The notes under the pieces are model-generated. The model did not search any database, was not told the DNA's origin, and saw only the letters and a program-made list of their open reading frames with translations. Positions 15,879 through 24,933 of a stretch of 64,000 bases of DNA are shown piece by piece. The stretch is from positions 1 through 64,000 of the forward strand of contig JANXAL010000046.1 in the NCBI GenBank assembly GCA_025062325.1. The letters are read 5' to 3'. Source of the stretch: Roseiflexus sp. (lineage in GTDB: Bacteria > Chloroflexota > Chloroflexia > Chloroflexales > Roseiflexaceae). The position numbers and the translations under genes were made by a program. Position 1 is the stretch's first letter, and the number at the start of each line of letters is the position of its first letter.

Positions 15879-17465
15879 ATGAACGCCACGAACCCGTCTG
15901 TCGCAAAAACGCCGCTTATCCTGTGCGCAGCGGACATTGCGCAACATGCTGGATCCGCAATTGAGACGAATTGTTTCTCGTCAGCGGAGACCGACTGCTT
16001 TATCTCGCCGGAGACCGACTGCGCCTGCCCGGTAGAACGCCCCACGTTCCCCTCTGACAGCGCTGTGGAGGAGTCAGTTGCGTACCATATGCCTGCACTG
16101 CATACTGACACGCTTCCTGGAGACTATGTTCTGGCGTTCAATCCGCTTGGCAGCGCAGGCGTCGTAGTGCTCGACAGAGCGGCATGGGCGTTGCTCAACC
16201 GGTTTCGTCAGCCCCGACGGCTGACGGATGCTGCGGGAGAAGATGCTGATCTGCATCGGGCGGCGCGGCGCCTCGCCGAACTGGAGTTGATCCGACGCAT
16301 TGACCGACCGGCTGGCGCGCGGCGCGCGGCGCCGCAGACCCTCACCGCCTGGCTGCACGTGACCAATGAGTGCAACCTGCGCTGCGACTACTGTTACGTC
16401 AGTAAAACGCCTGATGCAATGGACATGGCGCGCAGCAGGCAGGCGGTTGATGCAGTGGTTCGCTCCGCCCTGGCGCACGGATTCCGGCGCATCAAACTGA
16501 AGTATGCTGGCGGCGAGGCGACACTGAACGCTCCGCTTCTCTTTGCAACACACCAGTATGCGCGCGAATGCGCGGCAAAATATGGACTAGCGCTCGACGG
16601 CGTGCTGCTCAGCAACGGCGTGGCGCTCGGCAGCCGCCTGATCCGCCAGATCCGCGACAGCGGGTTGCGCCTGATGATCTCGCTCGACGGCATCGGCGAT
16701 GTGCACGATGCCCATCGTCGCTTCGTTAACGGGCAGGGCTCGTTCACCCACGTCGCGCGCACGCTCGACCGGCTGGCAGAGCACGGCGTCACCCCTTCAA
16801 TTTCGATCACGCTGTCGCGCCGGAACCTTGCCGGGTTGGCTGCGACTGTTGAGTACGTACTGGATCGCGGGTTGCCGTTCGCGCTCAACTTCTACCGCGA
16901 GAATGACTGTTCCGCTGGCGCCGCCGATCTCGCCTTCCAGGACGACCAGATCATCGCAGCGATGCGGGAAGCGTTCGCCGTTATTGCCCGGCGCCTTCCA
17001 CCCTACAGTTTGCTTGGCGCGCTCATCGACCTGGCGCGGCTCGACACCCCGCACGACCGCCCCTGCGGCGTCGGGCACTCGTACATGGTCATTGACCATC
17101 GCGGCGGGGTGGCGAAGTGCCATATGGAGATTGAGCGCACCGTTACCGATGTGGCCGCGCCCAATCCGCTGCGCCTGATCCGCGCGGATGCCATTGGCAT
17201 TCAGAACGTACCGGTCGACGAGAAGGAAGGGTGCCGGACGTGTACGTGGCGCTACTGGTGTGCGGGGGGATGCCCGGCGCTGACGTACCGCGTCACCGGA
17301 CGGTACGACGTGAAATCGCCGAACTGCCGCATCTACCAGGCGCTCTTCCCCGAAGCGCTGCGTCTGGAGGGGATGCGGGCGCTGCGCTATGGCTCTACAA
17401 ACTCCTCAAGCAACAGGGTGCGACGTTCGAGAAGCTCTCGCATCACTGATCGGTGGATTGGATAA
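15879..17465 (+). CDS. Radical SAM/SPASM maturase with N-terminal Cys octapeptide repeats
   Basis: A 528-residue protein. Residues 29-52 are three octapeptides ETNCFSSA, ETDCFISP and ETDCACPV. Residues about 78-145 resemble a PqqD/RRE-like recognition domain (YVLAFNPLGSAGVVVLDRAAW). The radical SAM cluster motif C-x3-C-x2-C is at C165, C169 and C172 (ECNLRCDYC), and a SPASM domain with CRTCTWRYWCAGGCP is near the C terminus. Such enzymes modify ribosomal peptides or proteins; no separate precursor gene is visible, so the repeats may be a substrate in cis. The start at 15879 is supported by GGGAGG 7 bases upstream. The last 25 residues overlap the opposing ATPase gene by 79 bases. Confidence 0.85.
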   Translation: MNATNPSVAKTPLILCAADIAQHAGSAIETNCFSSAETDCFISPETDCACPVERPTFPSDSAVEESVAYHMPALHTDTLPGDYVLAFNPLGSAGVVVLDRAAWALLNRFRQPRRLTDAAGEDADLHRAARRLAELELIRRIDRPAGARRAAPQTLTAWLHVTNECNLRCDYCYVSKTPDAMDMARSRQAVDAVVRSALAHGFRRIKLKYAGGEATLNAPLLFATHQYARECAAKYGLALDGVLLSNGVALGSRLIRQIRDSGLRLMISLDGIGDVHDAHRRFVNGQGSFTHVARTLDRLAEHGVTPSISITLSRRNLAGLAATVEYVLDRGLPFALNFYRENDCSAGAADLAFQDDQIIAAMREAFAVIARRLPPYSLLGALIDLARLDTPHDRPCGVGHSYMVIDHRGGVAKCHMEIERTVTDVAAPNPLRLIRADAIGIQNVPVDEKEGCRTCTWRYWCAGGCPALTYRVTGRYDVKSPNCRIYQALFPEALRLEGMRALRYGSTNSSSNRVRRSRSSRITDRWIG

Positions 17466-20400
17466 TCCCTTTCAATCCTGTTAATTGCATTCGCAATAAT
17501 CTTCAGTTTTTCCGCACTCAGGTCTTTCAGTCGAGAATAGACCCTGTTCTGCGCCCAGACGCCACGCGGATCGTTCGGCGTGTACAACCGGTCATACTCG
17601 AATGCCAGCGCGTAGTGATAGACCGCGCGATCCAGGGCATCGTCGGCCCTTTTCAGGGGAACAGGGGGCTCGTCAATAAAAAGCGCAGCGAGGCTGGCGT
17701 ATTCCTGTGATGCTGCATTTAGACATTCAGCGGATGCTGACTGCGCCAACTGCTGGAAATGCTCAAACATGCGGTTGCCGATCAGCATGTGAATGCGCGC
17801 GATTTGCGTGAAAAGCTGGCGATTGCGAATATTCGGGTTTGTCTGCGGATCTGGCAAAAGGGTGCGTTTGATAAAATAATCATCGGGAATGGCGTTGCGT
17901 GCCGCGGTCAGACCGTTTTGAATAAGATCCGCGCGCTTTACATTGACGCCAACCGACGCGATGTTCACGTATGCATCCACCAGGCGGTAGGTATTACCGG
18001 TTTCCTGCGCTATCGAAGCAGCCTGCTCCTGCTTCTGAACACTCTCCTCAACCAAGTGCTCAAGGTTATCTTCCGATGAGGGATGATCGTAGCGTAAGCC
18101 GCAGAGATCGCGCAGGGCGCATCCTTCTTCAATCAACGCCTCAATCTGACGAGGTCGATCGCCTATCTCCTTGAAAAGGAGGTAGGCGCTGTTTGCCCAT
18201 TCACGCGCTTCGTGCAACGCTCTGGCTTGTTTTTCGGGATCATCATCACGCCTGACCGAGCGGCGCAGCGCTTCGGCGAGGTTGCGCATCGCCAGCCCCA
18301 TGCCCAGGCGGTACTCGACCGCCTGAAACAGACGCAACGCGCGCTCAGCGTTCTCAATCGCCGATTGGTACTCTCCAGAAAGGGTCAGCACACGCGAAAG
18401 GGTTGAGAAACTCAGTCCGATCAGTGCGCGGGCGCCTAACTGTTGGCGGATCTCCAGCGCCTCTTTGATCAGCGCCAGTCCATCGACGCTGTTCCCTTCT
18501 TCAACTTCGACAAACCCAAGGTTGTTCAGCGTCCACGCCAGGCAGATGGGGATCTTGACCTGCCGCCAGAGTGCGGCGGCGCGGCGATACGCCTCGATTG
18601 CCGGGCGGGTCTGACCACGAGCGCGCAGGCTGAACCCGCGTGCGTGGTACATCAGCGCCAGCAGGCTTTGGGCGCGCCACCGGCGCGCCTCGGAGACATC
18701 GGGCGCCGCAGAGCGAGCGACGGGAGTCAGGATGTCTCTGGCAGCATCGAGCAACCGGTCGGTTTCGGCGCTATCCTCTTCCTTCGCTCTGCCGGTCCGC
18801 GCGAGCGCCTCCCAAACATCGAGCGCCGCTTCGGTCGTGCGCCCTGCCGTTGCCAGGATATCGGGACGTTCCTGGCGCAACCGTTGCGCTTCGCGCACGA
18901 CGCCGTCGTAGTCGTTTTCAGTATAGAGGCGAATAATCGGGCGAAGAGCGGTGACACCCAGCACTACCTCGCGCTCCAAACTGTCAATGTACGTCTGTTC
19001 TCCCAGAGGATCGCGCTCGTCGAGAAACGCCAGAATCTCCGCCTGCAACTGAATGTCGAGCATGGTATTGCCGGTAAACACGGCATAGAAGGTATCGCGG
19101 ACGTACTCACGGAACCCCTCGAGCGGATTAAGGCGCAGATGATAGGAAAGCTGGTCGATCAGCAGTTGCTGGATCTCCTGCTGAACAGTTGCGATACGAT
19201 CATAATCAATGTGTGGCGCAACACCGACAGCGCGACGAGGTTGTTCAATCGGCGCGTACAGGTCATCGAGGGATGTGTGACACTTATTGATCTGCCGAGC
19301 ATACCACTGAATAATGGCCGCGTTGACACGCTCCGCTTCGGGGGCGTCGTCTGGCGCGCTGTAGATCTGCCGCTGCAGGATGGCGTACATTTCGTCGTGG
19401 AGGAAGAAACGTTCGCCGCGCACCTTGACGAACGACAGCCGTTTGATTGCGTCGAGGCGGTCGTGCGCCTCATCGAGAGAAATGCCGAGGAGGTGCGCCA
19501 GTAATCCGGCATCCGCGCCTTTCGGCGCGCGCCCCAGGATCTGGAGGGTGTCCTTGATCGGTCCTGCCTCCATCATGCGCGCAATGAGTTGTTCTTCAAG
19601 CACTGCGCGCGCATCCGCCAGATCGGCGCCAGTCTCGAAAATCTCAGGCAACTTGCCAAACCCGGCGATGCTGATGTAATCCGCCAGCAGCGCCAGCAGG
19701 ATCGGCAACCCGCCCGAATACTCATGCACCTGATGCCTGCGCTGCGGCGTCAGTCTGCGTAGTGTGTCAGCAACTTCCCGCTCGTTGGCGACTTCGGCTG
19801 CTTTCGCCGCTGCCTCGAGATAGGCGTTTGTTTCATCCTCAGTGAACGGCGTGATCGCGACAGGCGTCAGTCGGGTCCGCCCCGCAAGCGCGGGAAAAAG
19901 ATGCCTGATCTGATTGCGTCCGGCGATCAGGAGCGTGACATTGCCCCAGGCGGGCAGCGATTCGATCAGCCACTCCCACGCTGGCGCCACCTGGAAGGGC
20001 GGACGCTGTTCGCTGGCGCCGTAGGCGACGCGTTCGAGCGTATCGAGCGCGATCACAACGCGATGCTTCTGCGAGAAGCGTTCGAGATCGGCGACGAAAG
20101 CCTGCAGCGCCTCCCTGGTGAGCGCCGCAATCTGCCTGACATCGCCGGAAGCCTGCGCTTTGCGCTGCTGATCGCGCGCTTTCTCGAAGGTGCGGAAATC
20201 TCCGTCTTTTGCGACATCGAGCGATTCGTAGATCGCAGCGGCAAGATCAAGACTGCTGTGGTAGCGAATGTCGTACAGGTCGATCAGGCGCTTTGCAGGA
20301 TAGATGGCGCCGGTATACTGCCGGGTTAGCGCATCGCTCAGAATGCGTGTCTTGCCGATGCCGCCCGGCCCATGCAGCGCCACAACCGATGGACCGGGAG

Positions 20401-20497
20401 CGTCGCGGATCGCTGCATCGATCTGTTGGAGGATCGCCTCGCGCCCGATCAGGTCGGGCGTGGCCCACGCGCCGGTGTAGCGTTCAACCGCAGGCAT
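17387..20497 (-). CDS. STAND-type ATPase with long TPR region (gene 5 of ATPase cluster)
   Basis: A 1036-residue protein. It begins with a P-loop ATPase domain: DLIGREAILQQID, Walker A HGPGGIGKT (K49), Walker B VVIALDTLERV, and LLIAGRNQIRHLF as a sensor-like segment. A winged-helix-like region follows (about 330-360). From about 600 the sequence is helical repeat, including SLLALMYHARGFSLRARGQ, TRPAIEAYRRAAALWRQ and EEGNSVDGLALIKEALEIR, consistent with TPRs. STAND proteins act as regulated oligomeric switches in signalling or defence, and the trigger here is unknown. The start lies 13 bases after the preceding cluster gene's stop, so the two are probably co-transcribed. Confidence 0.82.
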   Translation of the reverse strand: MPAVERYTGAWATPDLIGREAILQQIDAAIRDAPGPSVVALHGPGGIGKTRILSDALTRQYTGAIYPAKRLIDLYDIRYHSSLDLAAAIYESLDVAKDGDFRTFEKARDQQRKAQASGDVRQIAALTREALQAFVADLERFSQKHRVVIALDTLERVAYGASEQRPPFQVAPAWEWLIESLPAWGNVTLLIAGRNQIRHLFPALAGRTRLTPVAITPFTEDETNAYLEAAAKAAEVANEREVADTLRRLTPQRRHQVHEYSGGLPILLALLADYISIAGFGKLPEIFETGADLADARAVLEEQLIARMMEAGPIKDTLQILGRAPKGADAGLLAHLLGISLDEAHDRLDAIKRLSFVKVRGERFFLHDEMYAILQRQIYSAPDDAPEAERVNAAIIQWYARQINKCHTSLDDLYAPIEQPRRAVGVAPHIDYDRIATVQQEIQQLLIDQLSYHLRLNPLEGFREYVRDTFYAVFTGNTMLDIQLQAEILAFLDERDPLGEQTYIDSLEREVVLGVTALRPIIRLYTENDYDGVVREAQRLRQERPDILATAGRTTEAALDVWEALARTGRAKEEDSAETDRLLDAARDILTPVARSAAPDVSEARRWRAQSLLALMYHARGFSLRARGQTRPAIEAYRRAAALWRQVKIPICLAWTLNNLGFVEVEEGNSVDGLALIKEALEIRQQLGARALIGLSFSTLSRVLTLSGEYQSAIENAERALRLFQAVEYRLGMGLAMRNLAEALRRSVRRDDDPEKQARALHEAREWANSAYLLFKEIGDRPRQIEALIEEGCALRDLCGLRYDHPSSEDNLEHLVEESVQKQEQAASIAQETGNTYRLVDAYVNIASVGVNVKRADLIQNGLTAARNAIPDDYFIKRTLLPDPQTNPNIRNRQLFTQIARIHMLIGNRMFEHFQQLAQSASAECLNAASQEYASLAALFIDEPPVPLKRADDALDRAVYHYALAFEYDRLYTPNDPRGVWAQNRVYSRLKDLSAEKLKIIANAINRIERDYPIHRSVMRELLERRTLLLEEFVEP

Positions 20498-20510
20498 GGG
20501 AACCTCCCTT

Positions 20511-21911
20511 TCATTCCTTCATGTCAACGGTTTGACCGGTTTCTTTCTGCAATGTTGCAACATGAAACGCAGCCCGATCACGATAATGTGCGCTGCTGTA
20601 CTTATTTCCCCACTCCTGATACAGATCTGCTGCACTTTGGTGGAGACGTTTCCACACATCGGGGTGGGCCAGTTTCAGATACGCTTCGAGCACCGCGCGC
20701 ACCGCTTCGTCCAGTACGTAGCGCTTGCCCTGCCAGCGCACCAGGTTTGTCTCGAGCAAACGATCCCGCAGTTTGCGCATCTCGGGCAAGGCGTATTCCG
20801 ATCCTTCTGGCTTCCCATTGCGACGCGCCGCCAGGAGATAGGGCATTTCATTCTCGCGGAATCCGTCTTTGAGCACGCATAGCGCCTCGAATGCCTCGCG
20901 CAGGGTGTGGCGATCGTCCGCCGGAACGACGTCGAGCAGGCGGTCAGCAACCTGTTCAAGAATCTCAACATTGATCGGCGTCTGATCGAGGACCTCCGCC
21001 AGGCGTTCTGGATTGTTACGCTGGTCGTCCGGCAGCGTATCGAATGCCCGGCGCACGAGCGCCACGGCAAGCAGATGATTGGTCAGCGGATATCCGCCGC
21101 CCGTCTCGATCACTCGCTGCGCTAACCGTGTGAACGCGGCGTCAGCGAGCTGATTGACCGCTTCTGGAAGATCGGATGTTTCTTGAAACGCGAGGCGGAT
21201 CTGGTTGGCGACCTGTTTGACATCAAAAGGTTGAAGCAATTGTTCTTCGCGCTCGGCGCGCAGGTAGGGCGACTTCCAGAGATACGGTCGTCCGCGCCCG
21301 GTCATGACAATCAGCACGCGCGGCAGCGCCGCCAGCGCCGCCAGTATATGCCGTTCCAGAACATCGAGAAACGCATGGTTCGTTTCAAAGACTGAGTCGA
21401 GAATCAGACAGATCACGAGGTTTGGTTCTTTGTCCAGTTTTTGCCTGACATCTATTGCCAGCCAGGCGGAGAGATCGCGCACGGGGGCAAATGGGGCGCG
21501 GACAACATCCAGTTGTTCCGCCAGCCAGTTCAGCAGGCGCTGGAGAACCGGCTCGAATGCCTGCTCTTCCCTGCTAGCGATGAGCGGGGCTTCTTCGCTG
21601 GTGATATGCCACTCTCCTGCCAGCGCGGTTTCTCCAGTAACGCGGTTTACCGGCGAGGTCAGATTGATCAGAAACGAAACAATACGGTGCTGCGGCAGCA
21701 GGCGCGGCGCTTCCTCTCGCAGCACGCGCCGGTGCAGGTGGAGCGCCAGCCAGCTTTTGCCCAGACCACATTCGCCACGAAACACGATCGTTCTCGCCTG
21801 TTCGGTTTTGCCATTTGCAATTCCCTGGAGGGCATCTATTACCAGCTTAATCTCGGTTTCACGATTGACAAACAGCCCCGGACGGTATGCCAGGGGTTCA
21901 GGCAGAGTCAT
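20511..21911 (-). CDS. P-loop ATPase with winged-helix end (gene 4 of ATPase cluster)
   Basis: A 466-residue protein. FVNRETEIKLVIDAL leads into Walker A FRGECGLGKSW (K52). A possible Walker B, LVICLILDSVFE, has Ser/Val where acidic residues usually follow, so ATP hydrolysis could be weak. RVLIVMTGRGRPYLW is the sensor-like strand. The C-terminal 100 residues (LRDRLLETNLVRWQGKRY) look like a winged-helix domain as in STAND proteins. It is related in plan to gene 5 but lacks the TPR region. The start at ATG 21911 is supported by GGGAGGATTGT; the upstream in-frame extension is Arg-rich and unlikely. No specific function is known. Confidence 0.8.
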   Translation of the reverse strand: MTLPEPLAYRPGLFVNRETEIKLVIDALQGIANGKTEQARTIVFRGECGLGKSWLALHLHRRVLREEAPRLLPQHRIVSFLINLTSPVNRVTGETALAGEWHITSEEAPLIASREEQAFEPVLQRLLNWLAEQLDVVRAPFAPVRDLSAWLAIDVRQKLDKEPNLVICLILDSVFETNHAFLDVLERHILAALAALPRVLIVMTGRGRPYLWKSPYLRAEREEQLLQPFDVKQVANQIRLAFQETSDLPEAVNQLADAAFTRLAQRVIETGGGYPLTNHLLAVALVRRAFDTLPDDQRNNPERLAEVLDQTPINVEILEQVADRLLDVVPADDRHTLREAFEALCVLKDGFRENEMPYLLAARRNGKPEGSEYALPEMRKLRDRLLETNLVRWQGKRYVLDEAVRAVLEAYLKLAHPDVWKRLHQSAADLYQEWGNKYSSAHYRDRAAFHVATLQKETGQTVDMKE

Positions 21912-21999
21912 ACAATCCTCCCTTCCCTCAGTCGGATGCAGCGGTCGCCAGAAGAAACGACTGACGCTTGCTTCCGAACGGGACTGAATGCGACGACCC

Positions 22000-23199
22000 T
22001 TAAGCACGCGGCGCGGACCCTTGCAGGCGCGACGCCGCATGGAGGTGATACCAGTTGATCGCGTGGCGTATATCGTTTTCATCGAGCTGTCCCTCGCCTG
22101 TGTGCGCTGCGTAGTGTAGAAGCGCCCGCCGCGTTACCTGAAGCGCGACGCGCGGCAGCGGAGCGATCTCGTCGACAATCTGCCGCTCTACATCGGTAAG
22201 CGCTGGCGTGCTGATGGCATCGAGCGACTCGAACCGCCCGTCGGAGGCGGCAAATATGCGCTTGCGCAATAGTTCAACCAGAAGATCGGCATTCCAGACA
22301 ATACGGGCGATACGGTCAGTAATTATGTGGGTGGAAAGATAATCCGTAATATGCGGTTCTATCATATCAGGAGCGAACAATTTGATGAAAACATTCCAAT
22401 CTGCCCACGTTTTTGAATAATCAAAAAGACCGGCGACCCACTGCAACGCTAGTCGGTTTTCCGCCTGATTCTCGTAGATAGCGTCAATACCATCAATGAG
22501 AATAAGGATATGGCTGAACCCAAGCGCACCGGTGACCAGATCGACGAATCGTTTGAACAGTTCTTCCGGTTGCCCGCGCGCGGAATCAGCGTTGATCGTT
22601 GCTAAAACATCACAGAAATGGCGGAGTGCATCCTGCGGCGGCGGCGCAGTGAGCGCATAGGTTCGCTCCAGGATCGGGGTCAACCCGGCTGGCGTGCCGG
22701 TTTCGCGCAGCACGTCCAGGTAATAGTCAAGCGGACCGGGCAACCCGGCGCGCAACATGCCGACGATAGCGCGAATCTCGGCGGGAGACGCCCGCAACAA
22801 CCGCTCCGGTCGAAACGCCAGACCAGTCAGGAGCGCACAGGTTCCGGCTTCGAGCAGCAGGTGCAGATGCTGATCTGCAGTCGGCGGTTTGCCTGTCAAC
22901 GGCGCCGCGCCCAGGTTATACGGCAGCGGAAAGGGATACGTGCCGCCGATGTCGTACCAGCACGTGCGGGTGACGGCGACGCGCGTCGCTGTTTTGCCGC
23001 CTCCCGGCGGCGCAAAAATGATTGCTGGCGCGGCGTCCCAGGCAGTGCGGAAGATGTCGAGATTAACCGTATACTCAGAGAGGTGCGGATCGCCTGAGGC
23101 TTCCAGATGAACGTAGGGATCGAACCGTAGACCGAGACGCTGAAACCAGTCGGTGCGCAGGGTTAGTTCTTCGGGAAGATTGTCTGTCAGAGAAACCAT
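22000..23199 (-). CDS. P-loop ATPase of the 'WFQRLGL' type (gene 3 of ATPase cluster)
   Basis: A 399-residue protein. The segment DWFQRLGLRFDPYVHLEASG (18-37) is followed by Walker A FAPPGGGKTATR (K69) and Walker B ILILIDGIDAIYEN. WNVFIKLFAPDMIEP and WNADLLVELLRKRIF lie about 30 and 60 residues further on. The same order occurs in the neighbouring gene 2 (VMVDGFEPW, IKMFAPRSLEP, WTPDQLTLITERHI), so the two are paralogues. The C-terminal 70 residues are helical. No database family name can be given from sequence alone. ATG 23199 is preferred over a TTG at 23205; its ribosome binding site is weak. A gap of 88 bases leads to gene 4. Confidence 0.8.
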   Translation of the reverse strand: MVSLTDNLPEELTLRTDWFQRLGLRFDPYVHLEASGDPHLSEYTVNLDIFRTAWDAAPAIIFAPPGGGKTATRVAVTRTCWYDIGGTYPFPLPYNLGAAPLTGKPPTADQHLHLLLEAGTCALLTGLAFRPERLLRASPAEIRAIVGMLRAGLPGPLDYYLDVLRETGTPAGLTPILERTYALTAPPPQDALRHFCDVLATINADSARGQPEELFKRFVDLVTGALGFSHILILIDGIDAIYENQAENRLALQWVAGLFDYSKTWADWNVFIKLFAPDMIEPHITDYLSTHIITDRIARIVWNADLLVELLRKRIFAASDGRFESLDAISTPALTDVERQIVDEIAPLPRVALQVTRRALLHYAAHTGEGQLDENDIRHAINWYHLHAASRLQGSAPRA

Positions 23200-23544
23200 A
23201 ACCAATCCAAAGGTGTAAAGAATTTTTACAAATCAAAGCGGTCATGCGAGTGACCGGGGATAGACCTTATCTGATAACAATGTTTTTCTTGTTATCGCAT
23301 CAGAACGCGGCAGAACGAGCGTTCGCCGTCTGGCGTATGGCGTGTAAACCTTCCACAGTATAGCGCGCCTGTCTTGGCGCATTGCCGTCAACTGCGTCAT
23401 ACCATCCTCACCGTAACCTCACCAGGCTTACACATCAGGAACTCAGAGAAACGTAAGGGAGACGCCGGAGCGAACAAACGTTTTACAGTGAGGGCGAAAG
23501 GTTATGTCCAGCCTGTCCTGCGCATCCCGATGGAACCCTCATCT
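23200..23544. other. Intergenic gap inside ATPase cluster
   Basis: A 345-base gap between genes 2 and 3 of the cluster; it is the only long gap inside it. It contains the inverted repeat described separately and a moderately AT-rich segment near 23200-23300, so it may carry a second promoter for genes 3-5. No gene was found. Confidence 0.6.
23273..23296. promoter_or_regulatory. 8-base perfect inverted repeat, possible operator
   Basis: GATAACAA (23273-23280) and TTGTTATC (23289-23296) are perfect inverse copies with an 8-base spacer, about 75 bases upstream of the gene 3 start. No run of T follows in either direction, so an operator fits better than a terminator. The neighbouring gene 2 protein carries a DNA-binding domain and is a natural candidate ligand. 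Confidence 0.45.
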
Positions 23545-24930
23545 TCACAGCGCATTCTCCAGCTTCACGCCCCAGCCGCGGTCAGTCAGAATGTAGACCG
23601 GGTGGTGCGGATCGGGTTCGATGATCTTGCGCAGGCGCAGCAGCGCGTTATCGAGCACATTATTCCAGTCGGCAGGGTCTTCCCAGCCGCGATCGTTGTG
23701 AGCGCGCGGTTCTTCGGCAAGCCCCTGATAGGCGCGATAGTAGAGTTCGCTGCGCGGCACGCGCCGCGTGCGGTTCTCGTACAGGTAGCGGAGCAGACGG
23801 TAGGGGCGCGGTTGCAGCCCGCTGATCTCGGCATCACCGATGAAGACGCGGTCCGTAGCAAGATCGATGAACAGACGTGGAGGATGGGTGCGTTGCACCA
23901 TGCGCCAGGCATCGTGCGAAAGGGGTTGAGACGCGCCGGATGTTAGGAAAGCATCGACGAGCGGACGGATGAGTTTGAGCCAGCCGCGCGGTGTGCCGCC
24001 GCCGTAGCGCTGCAACCATGTGCGCACCTCGTCGTCTGCTACGCACAGATCACGGAGCGTCGCTTGCGGTTTGCCAATCTTTGCCGCAATGTGACGTTCG
24101 GTAATCAAGGTCAACTGATCTGGCGTCCACGAGAGGGTGTAGAGATCGACACGCCCTTTGATCGCGCCCCAGCTCCTGGCAATAACTGGTTCCAACGAGC
24201 GCGGCGCAAACATCTTAATCGCAAAGCCGTTCAGATCGAAGAGTTCGAGCGTCGAGAGGATGGCAAGCAGCAGATCGGACAGGGCAGACTCAGCGCTGCG
24301 CAGCCACGGCTCGAACCCATCGACCATCACCCACACGCCGCGCATACCCATCCGCTGGAGCGTCGTCGTCAGAAGAGCGATGATGCGTTGTTCGGCAACC
24401 CCAGCGTGCAGCACCGGCGACGCAGGATCGGTGATCAGGCGATGGGAGAGGGAGACGCCCTCTGCAGACCCGATCTCCTCCTCGATGACGGCCAGCAGAT
24501 GGCGCCGGTCTTGACTTGCAAAGGTCTGGACGAACCAGTGCGCTGCCATCTGTGCAGTCGGCGGCGCATGGTGAAACAGGTGCGGATGGCGGGCAAAGAT
24601 TGTGAGCAGCGTTGCGGCGCAGGCCTCCAGCGCCTGGCGCACGAAGAGGCGCACGGCAGGACTGCCCTTGTTCTCCTCGAGCGGTTCAGGTTGCCAGTGA
24701 ACGACCAGGCAGGTCGGCAGCGCGTGCTCCGGCATCGCATGGCGTGTTAGCGCCAACCGCAGCGCTGTCTTGCCTGAGCCTCCATCGCCGAATACCACAA
24801 ACGAGCGCATACTGGCATACGCTGCATACTGCGGCGGCTCGACGAACGCCACCGGTTGCAGGTGCGGTTCGCGCTCCGCAGACAGCGCATCGAACGCTTC
24901 CGCAGATATGCTGTGGTAACCCGGTTCCAT
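23545..24930 (-). CDS. ATPase fused to OmpR-type winged-helix domain (gene 2 of ATPase cluster)
   Basis: A 461-residue protein. Walker A is FGDGGSGKTALRL (K54) and Walker B is VWVMVDGFEPW, with the IKMFAPRSLEP and LSWTPDQLTLI elements shared with gene 3. After a linker, residues about 350-461 are a Trans_reg_C winged helix: LQPRPYRLLRYLYENRTRRV, then RKIIEPDP and YILTDRGWGVKLE, the classic end of OmpR-type effector domains. There is no receiver domain, so the ATPase probably replaces phosphorylation as the input. It is a candidate regulator of this cluster. It begins 3 bases after the stop of gene 1, and the two are very likely co-transcribed. Confidence 0.82.
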   Translation of the reverse strand: MEPGYHSISAEAFDALSAEREPHLQPVAFVEPPQYAAYASMRSFVVFGDGGSGKTALRLALTRHAMPEHALPTCLVVHWQPEPLEENKGSPAVRLFVRQALEACAATLLTIFARHPHLFHHAPPTAQMAAHWFVQTFASQDRRHLLAVIEEEIGSAEGVSLSHRLITDPASPVLHAGVAEQRIIALLTTTLQRMGMRGVWVMVDGFEPWLRSAESALSDLLLAILSTLELFDLNGFAIKMFAPRSLEPVIARSWGAIKGRVDLYTLSWTPDQLTLITERHIAAKIGKPQATLRDLCVADDEVRTWLQRYGGGTPRGWLKLIRPLVDAFLTSGASQPLSHDAWRMVQRTHPPRLFIDLATDRVFIGDAEISGLQPRPYRLLRYLYENRTRRVPRSELYYRAYQGLAEEPRAHNDRGWEDPADWNNVLDNALLRLRKIIEPDPHHPVYILTDRGWGVKLENAL

Positions 24931-24933
24931 GCC

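Noticed and set aside
18443-19504. A 353-codon frame opposite the STAND-TPR gene
   Set aside because: Composition is that of an antisense shadow; nothing resembles a known domain.
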